Positions 1-5,689 of a stretch of 9,535 bases of DNA are shown here, piece by piece. The first letter of the stretch is position 1. Every line of letters starts with the position of its first letter. Source of the DNA: Acholeplasmataceae bacterium (lineage in GTDB: Bacteria > Bacillota_I > Bacilli_A > ML615J-28 > CAG-698); assembly GCA_012841765.1 (NCBI GenBank), contig DUUA01000199.1:1-9535 (forward strand). Direction: 5' to 3'. The translations under genes and the position numbers were made by a program. The notes beneath the pieces were generated by a model that was not told the origin of the DNA, made no database searches, and worked only from the letters and a program-made list of their open reading frames with translations.

Positions 1-704
1 TTATTAAATATAGTATTATCATAAGAATTCATATACTTAGATTCTTCTGATTTTTCATAAATTCGGCCACTGAAACCAACTATATATCCTTCTAAATCAG
101 TTAGAGGAAACATGATCCTGCCTTTAAAAGCATCAAAATATTTACTGCCTGTTTGACTACTTCTAATCATACCAGTATTAATTAAATCAATTTCTGAATA
201 TTTGTCCTTAAATTGGCGATAAAGCAAATCATTATCTCTACTAGATAGGCCAATCTTAAATCTCTTAATAATTTCTTCATCAATATTTCTATTTTTTAAA
301 TATTCTAAAGCTTTTTTTCCTTCATGAGTACTTGATAAATAAACACTGTAAAACTTAGTAACTTCTTCCATTAAGAGGCGATATCGTAAAACATTTTGAT
401 CAACAGAAAAATCAGTTTCTATTTCTACTCCAACAGTTTTACCGACTGTTTGTATTGCTTCAATAAATGATATATGATCAAATTCTTTTACAAAGTTGAT
501 TGCATTACCTCCGGCTCCACAACTAAAACATTTATATATTTTTTTGTCTGGTGAAACTGAAAGCGAAGGATTAGTATCATCATGAAAAGGACAAATTCCA
601 ACATAATCTTTTCCTTTTTTATCAATTTTGATTCGTGAAGAAATAATATTAACAATATCTGCTTTATCAATAATTTTTTTGATAGTTTCTTCAGGTATTC
701 TCAT
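1..704 (-). CDS. dnaG: DNA primase DnaG, N-terminal part (runs off the left edge)
   Basis: DnaG synthesises the RNA primers for chromosome replication in the cytoplasm, working with the replicative helicase. The 234 codons present begin MRIPEETIKKII. They contain the CHC2 zinc finger: Cys38-Pro-Phe-His41 and Cys59-x2-Cys62, followed by GAGGNAINFV. After this comes the start of the RNA polymerase core (KGRIMFPLTDLEGYIVGFSGR, about residues 194-214) and the YMNSYDNTIF segment that corresponds to the family's 'NSPETPLF' region. The TOPRIM catalytic domain and the helicase-binding C-terminus lie outside the window. The ATG at 704 is chosen because AAAGGAG precedes it at good spacing and the zinc-finger domain has its normal N-terminus. 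Only 17 bases separate it from glyS, so the two are almost certainly co-transcribed, as is common in Firmicutes. The reading frame is open to the window edge. Confidence 0.96.
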   Translation of the reverse strand, partial: MRIPEETIKKIIDKADIVNIISSRIKIDKKGKDYVGICPFHDDTNPSLSVSPDKKIYKCFSCGAGGNAINFVKEFDHISFIEAIQTVGKTVGVEIETDFSVDQNVLRYRLLMEEVTKFYSVYLSSTHEGKKALEYLKNRNIDEEIIKRFKIGLSSRDNDLLYRQFKDKYSEIDLINTGMIRSSQTGSKYFDAFKGRIMFPLTDLEGYIVGFSGRIYEKSEESKYMNSYDNTIFN

Positions 705-721
705 TATTATTTTCTCCTTTT

Positions 722-2095
722 TTATTTCATTTTTTCCGCTAAGTATTTAACTAAATCAGTAATTGGCATCCTCACTTGTTCCATTGAATCTCGTTCTCGT
801 ACTGTAACAGATTTATCTTCTAAAGAATCATAGTCAAAAGTTACACAATAAGGAGTTCCAATAGCATCTTGTCTTCTATACCTTTTACCAATAGCTGCAC
901 TTGTATCAAATTGACACATAAATTCTTTAGATAATAATTCGAAGATTTTGTAAGCTTCATCTTTTAATTTATTTACAAGCGGTAATATAGCAACTTTAAT
1001 TGGTGCTAATTGATTAGTAAATCTAAATATTTCTCTTTCATCGCCATTTTCTAATATTTCAACATCATATGCTGATGTTAACACTGCTAAAAATAATCTG
1101 CCAACACCAACACTTGGTTCAATTACAAATGGTAAATATTTTGAATTAGTTTCCGGATCAAAATATTCTAATGATTCTTTAGAAAACTCTTGATGAACTC
1201 TTAAATCATAATCAGTTCGATCAGCAATTCCCCATAGTTCTCCCCAACCAAAAGGATATAAAAATTCAATATCAGTAGTTGCTTTGGAATAAAAACTTAA
1301 TTCTTCAGCTTGATGGTCTCTTAATTTTATTAGTTCTTCTTTTAAACCTAAATATTTTAGAAAGTCTATACAAGCTTGTTTCCAGTAATCAAACCAGTCT
1401 AAATCAGTCCCTGGTTTACAAAAGAATTCTAATTCCATTTGCTCAAATTCTCTAGTTCTAAAAATAAAATTACCAGGAGTTATTTCATTTCTGAAACTTT
1501 TACCAATTTGTCCTATTCCAAAAGGAACTTTTTTTCTTGCTGTTCTTTGAATATTTTTAAAATTAACAAAAATTCCTTGAGCTGTTTCTGGTCTTAAATA
1601 AATAATATTTTTCTTATCATCTATTACGCCTTGATTAGTTTTAAACATTAAATTAAATTTGCGAATATCTGTAAAATCAGTAGCTTCACAGTTAGGACAA
1701 CTAACTTTATTTTCTCTAATAAAATTTATAATTTCTAAATCAGACCAACCTTCGCAAGTGATTTCGCCTTTTGTATGTTCTTCAACTAATTGATCTGCAC
1801 GATAACGCATGCCGCATTTTTTACAGTCAATCAACGGATCACTAAAACCACCAACGTGACCACTAGCGACCCAAACGTCAGGATTCATAAATATAGCACT
1901 ATCCATGCCAACATTATAAGGGGAGGCTTGAATGAATGTTTTCCACCATTCCTTTTTTATATTGTTAAGTAGTTCAACTCCTAAGGGACCATAATCCCAA
2001 GTATTTGCTAAACCACCATATATTTCACTGCCTTGATACACAAAGCCTAAATGTTTTAAATTAGATACTAATTGTTCCATTGTTAACTTTTTCAT
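722..2095 (-). CDS. glyS: Glycyl-tRNA synthetase, alpha2 (single-chain) type
   Basis: This enzyme charges tRNA-Gly with glycine using ATP, in the cytoplasm. At 457 residues it is the usual length for the dimeric GlyQS type, not the separate alpha and beta chains. The N-terminus ([20 protein letters not shown], then [13 protein letters not shown]) is diagnostic of the family. Cys91-x2-Cys94 and Cys133-x2-Cys136 form a likely metal-binding insertion. Class II motif 2 is around residues 201-225 ([10 protein letters not shown], then [14 protein letters not shown]). Motif 3 is [14 protein letters not shown] at 326-339, with the ATP-binding Arg333. The anticodon-binding domain occupies about 363-457. 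The ATG at 2095 is preceded by AAAAGGAG. It is the first gene of a glyS-dnaG unit. The leader is only about 25-30 nucleotides, which leaves no room for a T-box. Nothing in the protein looks degraded. Confidence 0.98.
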   Translation of the reverse strand: MKKLTMEQLVSNLKHLGFVYQGSEIYGGLANTWDYGPLGVELLNNIKKEWWKTFIQASPYNVGMDSAIFMNPDVWVASGHVGGFSDPLIDCKKCGMRYRADQLVEEHTKGEITCEGWSDLEIINFIRENKVSCPNCEATDFTDIRKFNLMFKTNQGVIDDKKNIIYLRPETAQGIFVNFKNIQRTARKKVPFGIGQIGKSFRNEITPGNFIFRTREFEQMELEFFCKPGTDLDWFDYWKQACIDFLKYLGLKEELIKLRDHQAEELSFYSKATTDIEFLYPFGWGELWGIADRTDYDLRVHQEFSKESLEYFDPETNSKYLPFVIEPSVGVGRLFLAVLTSAYDVEILENGDEREIFRFTNQLAPIKVAILPLVNKLKDEAYKIFELLSKEFMCQFDTSAAIGKRYRRQDAIGTPYCVTFDYDSLEDKSVTVRERDSMEQVRMPITDLVKYLAEKMK

Positions 2096-2124
2096 AATAA
2101 GCTCCTTTTAATATGCTACCTTAT

Positions 2125-2153
2125 ATAATAGCATATATAAGCATTTTTGTAAA
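2125..2153 (-). promoter_or_regulatory. Probable sigma-A-type promoter of glyS-dnaG
   Basis: On the minus strand, TTTACA (2153-2148) lies 17 bases upstream of TATTAT (2130-2125). A TGC triplet directly before the -10 makes it an extended -10 element. Transcription would start near 2118, just upstream of the AAAAGGAG ribosome site. The promoter sits immediately after the terminator of the preceding gene, so glyS-dnaG appears to be uncoupled from the rnf cassette. Confidence 0.75.
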
Positions 2154-2181
2154 GATTTTGAGTTAAACTAAAAGAAATTAT

Positions 2182-2211
2182 AAAAGAAAAAAGACAGGAA
2201 ATATCCTGCCT
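2182..2211 (-). terminator. Rho-independent terminator after the lipoprotein gene
   Basis: On the minus strand, AGGCAGGA (2211-2204) and TCCTGTCT (2199-2192) form an 8-bp stem with one G-U pair and a TATT loop. The tract TTTTTCTTTT follows. It lies 17 bases past the TAA of the lipoprotein gene and closes the rnf cassette before glyS. Confidence 0.88.
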
Positions 2212-2227
2212 TAATTATATAAATTAT

Positions 2228-3490
2228 TTACGCGTTTGGAAATGATGTATATAAAGCTTTTAACACAGCTACATAACCATTTGCATGAATAGTAACTCCT
2301 GATAATGCTTCAACTGAACCATCTAAATTAGTTCCATCAAGAACTAAACCAGCTACTCCGTTTGCTAAAACATATTCAGTAATTAATCCAGCTTGTTCAA
2401 ACCATTCTAATTTTCCAGCTTCTGCAAGGTATGCTTTATAAGCTGCCATTCCTTCAGTTGTTGAAAGATCTTGACGTGCATATTCTAATTCTGCATTAGG
2501 TGTATTATGCATTCCATATAAATAAGCTTTTTCTTGTTTGTTCTGTGCATCCCAAGTATAAGCTCCTTCAACAAGTCTTCCTTGTAAAGTGTTTAACTTT
2601 AAAGCAGAGAAACTTCCATCAGCACTTACAGTTCCTTCAGCCCAAATAACATCATGAGCATTTGCTGAGATAACAGATACTGCTTTTCCTGTAGCTGCAT
2701 TTGCAACCGCTTCTTTAGCAAGTTTTGAATAACTACCATCTTTAACAGTAACTCCTGTAATATTAGAAATTTGTTCTGCTTCATTATATTCTAAATCAGT
2801 TCCGTTAGCTACGAAATAAGCTTCGATTAGAGCAGCTTGTTCAAACCATTCTTTTAATTCAGCTTTTACAAGATATGCTTTATATGCAGCCATTCCTTCA
2901 GTTGTTGAAAGATCTTGTGGTGTATATTCTTCTTCAGCATTTGGAGTGTTGTGCATTCCATATAAATAGCCTAATTCTTTTTTAGATTTTTGATTAAAAT
3001 TGTAATCTGTAACTACATCATCAGTTTTAACCGCTGTAGATTGAACACAGTCAATATAGAAACTTGCAATTTCATCATTTGTAATAGTAACACTAACAGT
3101 TGTTAACATAGGCGCACCATAATTAGTGCTTGCTTCAAATGCAGAATAAACTCCATCAGCAGCATAAGTTTTTTCAACAGGTTCAGTAATTGTTACTGTA
3201 AGAGTTGCAGATATTTTAGTATCTTTAATTGTAGCATTAACTGTAACAGTTCCAGCTTTAACTGCAGTAATTTTATTTCCAACAAAAGTAACAGCATCAG
3301 CTGGTGTTGCTTCATATTCTACTACTAGAGCTTTATCACTTAATACAGGGCTAAGAGTTTTTTCTTCTCCAACCACCATAGCTAAGTTTTCATCAGCAAA
3401 AGAAATTGAATCTTTTGTACAACCAACTAATACGAATAAAGACAATGCAATTACAACAATTGCAATAAGTTTTCCAAAATTTTTAAACAT
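2228..3490 (-). CDS. Surface lipoprotein: Ig-like domain plus two FMN_bind-like repeats
   Basis: The gene encodes a 420-residue predicted lipoprotein. It has a positive N-terminus, a hydrophobic segment (about 8-22) and the lipobox LVGC with Cys24 as the lipidated residue, so the mature protein would sit on the outer face of the membrane. Residues about 30-103 look like a bacterial Ig-like (BIG_2) domain: VVGEEKTLSP, then GNKITAVKAGTVTVNATI. Two units follow, each ending in a Rnf-type motif: TGVT at 245-248 and SGVT at 397-400. These resemble the SGAT flavin-attachment motif of FMN_bind domains. Each unit carries a nearly identical 56-residue insert (175-230 and 323-378). The start at 3490 is preceded by AAAGGAGG. 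The gene follows rnfB by 90 bases, suggesting a redox role with the Rnf complex. That role, and whether the Val-for-Ala motifs are really flavinylated, is inference. A binding-only FMN_bind relative is the alternative. Confidence 0.8.
   Translation of the reverse strand: MFKNFGKLIAIVVIALSLFVLVGCTKDSISFADENLAMVVGEEKTLSPVLSDKALVVEYEATPADAVTFVGNKITAVKAGTVTVNATIKDTKISATLTVTITEPVEKTYAADGVYSAFEASTNYGAPMLTTVSVTITNDEIASFYIDCVQSTAVKTDDVVTDYNFNQKSKKELGYLYGMHNTPNAEEEYTPQDLSTTEGMAAYKAYLVKAELKEWFEQAALIEAYFVANGTDLEYNEAEQISNITGVTVKDGSYSKLAKEAVANAATGKAVSVISANAHDVIWAEGTVSADGSFSALKLNTLQGRLVEGAYTWDAQNKQEKAYLYGMHNTPNAELEYARQDLSTTEGMAAYKAYLAEAGKLEWFEQAGLITEYVLANGVAGLVLDGTNLDGSVEALSGVTIHANGYVAVLKALYTSFPNA
2357..2524 (-). 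repeat. Second copy of an internal duplication in the lipoprotein gene
   Basis: This encodes residues 323-378 (YLYGMHNTPNAE, DLSTTEGMAAYKAYL, then EWFEQAGLITEYVLANG). It matches residues 175-230 over its full 56-residue length with few changes and no gaps. A 29-base stretch (2445-2473) is identical to 2889-2917 in the other copy. Confidence 0.9.
2801..2968 (-). repeat. First copy of an internal duplication in the lipoprotein gene
   Basis: This encodes residues 175-230 (YLYGMHNTPNAE, DLSTTEGMAAYKAYL, then EWFEQAALIEAYFVANG), the partner of the copy at 2357-2524. Within each FMN_bind-like unit the segment lies between the N-terminal beta region and the TGVT or SGVT motif. Confidence 0.9.
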
Positions 3491-3525
3491 TTATTAAATC
3501 CTCCTTTAAATGTTTTACCATAGAG

Positions 3526-3554
3526 ATATTACCACTTTTATCAATAAATAGCAA
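3526..3554 (-). promoter_or_regulatory. Possible promoter of the lipoprotein gene
   Basis: On the minus strand, TTGCTA (3554-3549) and TAATAT (3531-3526) are 17 bases apart, with TGG directly before the -10 (extended -10 form). Each hexamer matches consensus at only four of six positions. The gene could therefore be transcribed separately from, or in addition to, read-through from rnfB. No convincing terminator separates the two genes. Confidence 0.45.
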
Positions 3555-3580
3555 GAAAATAAAACACTTGCATAAAAATG

Positions 3581-3895
3581 TTAATCGTTTTCATTCCCTT
3601 TGTTTTCTAGCATATATTTTTTTATTTCATCAACCATTTCTTGTTTTCCTGGTTTACATAATCTTGGGTTTACTCCTTCTTCAACAATTGCCTTCGCTAA
3701 TCCGGCACAACCTGGATGACCACAAGCACCACAATTGTATCCTGGTAACATATCTTGTACTTCTTGAATTCTATTGTCTTCTTTTACATAAAAATACTTT
3801 GCAGCAATCCCGATAAATAAACCAAATATTGCACCAACACCAGCTAAAACTAAAGCAGGTAATATATAAACTGTAAAAGCACTTAAAACTATCAT
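3581..3895 (-). CDS. rnfB: Short RnfB: membrane anchor and one Fe-S motif only
   Basis: RnfB normally receives electrons from ferredoxin on the cytoplasmic side of the Rnf complex. This 104-residue protein has one N-terminal membrane helix (about 9-32). It then has the RnfB-type Fe-S domain MLPGYNCGACGHPGCAGLAK, with Cys55, Cys58, Cys63 and Cys80 (C-x2-C-x4-C-x16-C) as ligands for one 4Fe-4S cluster. It stops about 20 residues after the last cysteine. The usual C-terminal part, carrying at least two more ferredoxin-type clusters, is absent. E. coli RsxB has about 190 residues and clostridial forms are longer. The 90 bases downstream contain no cysteine-rich sequence in any frame, so this is not a simple frameshift. 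Its ATG directly follows the rnfA stop (TAAATG), with a GGGGG ribosome site inside the end of rnfA. Identity as RnfB is secure from motif and position; its electron-accepting ability is uncertain. Confidence 0.9.
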   Translation of the reverse strand: MIVLSAFTVYILPALVLAGVGAIFGLFIGIAAKYFYVKEDNRIQEVQDMLPGYNCGACGHPGCAGLAKAIVEEGVNPRLCKPGKQEMVDEIKKYMLENKGNEND

Positions 3896-4462
3896 TTAAA
3901 TTACCCCCGCAAATCTTGCAAAAATCATTGCCATGATTCCAGCAGTAATTAAAGCAATAGGTATTCCAGAAAAACTATTTTCATTTCTATTCATTTTTTC
4001 TCTTAATGTTGAAAAGATATAAATTACAAGTAAAAAGCCAACAGATGAAGCAAACGCAAAAGTTAGAGTTTCTAATAAACTATAACCATTATCAATACTT
4101 AAAGTTGCAACACCTAAAACAGCACAATTTGTAGTTATTAAGGGTAAATATATTCCTAAAGCTTTATAAAGTGACGGAATAAATTTCTTTAAAAACATTT
4201 CAATTATTTGAACTAAAGATGCAATTACTAAAATGAAAACTATAGTTCTCATATAAGTCATTGAAAAAGCATCAAGTAATAAATAATATATTAACCATGA
4301 AACTACAGAAGAAAGTGTAATTACAAAAACAACTGCAAGCCCCATTCCAATTGAAGATTTTGATTTATTAGAAACTCCTAGAAAAGGACAGATTCCTAAA
4401 AATCTCGATAAAATAACGTTTTGAACTAAAATCGCACTAAATGCTATTGAAATAAGTCCCAT
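3896..4462 (-). CDS. rnfA: Rnf complex membrane subunit RnfA
   Basis: RnfA is an integral membrane subunit of the Rnf ion-translocating oxidoreductase, homologous to NqrE. It has 188 residues, the normal length, with about six hydrophobic helices. Family motifs are clear: LVQNVILSRFLGICPFLGVS near the N-terminus and LPLITTNCAVLGVA at 106-119. Cys25 and Cys113 are the conserved residues which, together with the RnfE pair, hold the intramembrane Fe-S cluster described for Rnf and NQR. The RnfA assignment over RnfE rests on the NNFVL-like start, the CPFLGVS motif and gene order. The ATG shares one base with the rnfE stop (TAATG), so translation is probably coupled. No unusual features were seen. 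Confidence 0.96.
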   Translation of the reverse strand: MGLISIAFSAILVQNVILSRFLGICPFLGVSNKSKSSIGMGLAVVFVITLSSVVSWLIYYLLLDAFSMTYMRTIVFILVIASLVQIIEMFLKKFIPSLYKALGIYLPLITTNCAVLGVATLSIDNGYSLLETLTFAFASSVGFLLVIYIFSTLREKMNRNENSFSGIPIALITAGIMAMIFARFAGVI

Positions 4463-5118
4463 TATTCACTCACCTTTTCTGCTTTCAAAGCTTCTTTTTT
4501 CTTTTCTTCTCGTTTTTTGTTAATAATAGCAAAAATGCCAAAAATTATCCCAATTACGATAAATGAGCCAGCTGGTGAAACAAAGAATGAAGAGAAAAAA
4601 TCAAATTTCCCATCAGGGTTAACTGTTAATAATAAATCTTTCCAAATAGTAATTGTTCCTGAACCTAAAATTTCACGTATGATTGAGATAAATGCTAAGA
4701 CTAAAGTATAACCGATAGCCATACCAACTGCATCTATAACAGAATCTAGAGGTTTATTTTGAGAAGCAAACGCTTCTGCTCTTCCTAATATTATACAGTT
4801 AACAACAATCAAAGGAATAAAAATACCCAATGACATATGAAGGCTTGGAAGATATGCAGCCATAAGCATATCAACAATGGTAACTAAAGTTGCAATAACA
4901 ACAATGTAAACAGGAATTCTAATTTGACTAGGCACAATCTTTCTAATTAAAGAAATAATTAAATTTGAAAGAACTAAGACAAATAAAACTGCAGCTCCCA
5001 TTCCTAAAGCGTTCTCTAAACTTGTAGTTATAGCTAAAGTTGGACACATTCCAAGAGCTGAAACCAAAATGGGGTTTTCTTTCCAAATCCCTTTTAATAA
5101 ATTTTGTGATTTAGTCAT
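4462..5118 (-). CDS. rnfE: Rnf complex membrane subunit RnfE
   Basis: RnfE is the second of the paired membrane subunits, homologous to NqrD, inserted in opposite orientation to RnfA. It has 218 residues and about six helices. Motifs include NPILVSALGMCPTLAITTSL at 16-35 with ALGMG at 37-41, and PLIVVNCIILGRAEAFASQN at 102-121. Cys25 and Cys108 are the conserved cluster ligands that pair with RnfA Cys25 and Cys113. A lysine- and glutamate-rich tail (about 200-218) should be cytoplasmic. The start overlaps the end of rnfG by 8 bases and the stop overlaps rnfA by one, typical of a tightly coupled operon. No unusual features beyond the charged tail. Confidence 0.96.
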   Translation of the reverse strand: MTKSQNLLKGIWKENPILVSALGMCPTLAITTSLENALGMGAAVLFVLVLSNLIISLIRKIVPSQIRIPVYIVVIATLVTIVDMLMAAYLPSLHMSLGIFIPLIVVNCIILGRAEAFASQNKPLDSVIDAVGMAIGYTLVLAFISIIREILGSGTITIWKDLLLTVNPDGKFDFFSSFFVSPAGSFIVIGIIFGIFAIINKKREEKKKEALKAEKVSE

Positions 5119-5689
5119 TAGCTTTCACCACCATTTCTATTAAAATATTCTTATTTTGCTTGTAATGATTTATCGCTGCATTAATTCCAGTTCCTGCTGC
5201 ATCTGATGAAACAGTAGCCCCAGAAATAATCTGAGCCATATCTTTAAAATCAAAATTCTCAACTTCTAAATCATTAATCTTAAAATCATGACCGATTAGT
5301 TTAGAACCAAATCCTTTTGTTTCTGTGCTTGCATCTGCAACAACCGCATTAACTATTTTACCTTCTGGATTAACTCCAATTAAAGTTACAACTTTTCCAC
5401 CATAACCATTGGCAAAAACTTCATAAACTACAGTTAATAATTTACCATTTTCATCACCAACTAAATATATAGCTCCAATATTATTTCCTAAATCATCAAA
5501 TTCAGATGTAACTTCTTTAGAAGTAGAAAAATCAAAAGCATTTTCTAACTTTTCCTGTATTTCTTTTTCTTTTCTTTCTTGAATAATTGGATCTGTGACA
5601 GAATTTATAAAAGCTAGTAATCCGCCGCTAATTAAGCCTAGTACAATTAAGAAAATTGTATATTTAAGTGTATTTGACATTTTTACCAT
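5111..5689 (-). CDS. rnfG: Rnf complex flavoprotein subunit RnfG
   Basis: RnfG is the membrane-anchored, extracytoplasmic FMN subunit that carries electrons within Rnf. It has 192 residues with one N-terminal anchor helix (about 10-28) and then a single FMN_bind domain. Conserved elements include GYGGKVVTLIGVNPEGKI at 95-112, ETKGFGSKL at 123-131 (the family's ETPGLG region) and IISGATVSSDA at 154-164. Thr159 is the expected residue for covalent FMN attachment, which in other organisms needs the ApbE transferase. The ATG at 5689 overlaps the rnfD stop by 7 bases. It is preferred over the second Met (residue 4) because the AGAGGAG site lies 11 bases upstream of it and 20 from the other. Length and domain layout are normal for the family. 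Confidence 0.95.
   Translation of the reverse strand: MVKMSNTLKYTIFLIVLGLISGGLLAFINSVTDPIIQERKEKEIQEKLENAFDFSTSKEVTSEFDDLGNNIGAIYLVGDENGKLLTVVYEVFANGYGGKVVTLIGVNPEGKIVNAVVADASTETKGFGSKLIGHDFKINDLEVENFDFKDMAQIISGATVSSDAAGTGINAAINHYKQNKNILIEMVVKAND

Noticed and set aside
488..670. 60-codon minus-strand open frame
   Set aside because: It lies in another frame inside the well-conserved dnaG coding sequence and has no recognisable protein features.
2096..2160. T-box or other riboswitch before glyS
   Set aside because: The predicted leader is under 30 bases and holds no T-box sequence or structured antiterminator.
3551..3571. Possible hairpin GCAAG...CTTGC between rnfB and the lipoprotein gene
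   Set aside because: The stem is only 5 bp with an 11-base loop and lacks a proper T-run, and it overlaps the proposed -35 element. It is too weak to call a terminator.
3491..3583. Frameshift explanation for the short RnfB
   Set aside because: No C-x2-C-x2-C-x3-C-P ferredoxin motif appears in any frame between the rnfB stop and the lipoprotein start, so the missing domain is not hidden downstream.
3568..3816. 82-codon plus-strand open frame
   Set aside because: It is antisense to rnfB. Its hydrophobic composition follows from the AT-rich opposite strand, and no ribosome site was seen. The frames at 1790-1972, 4517-4711 and 8420-8671 were rejected on the same grounds.
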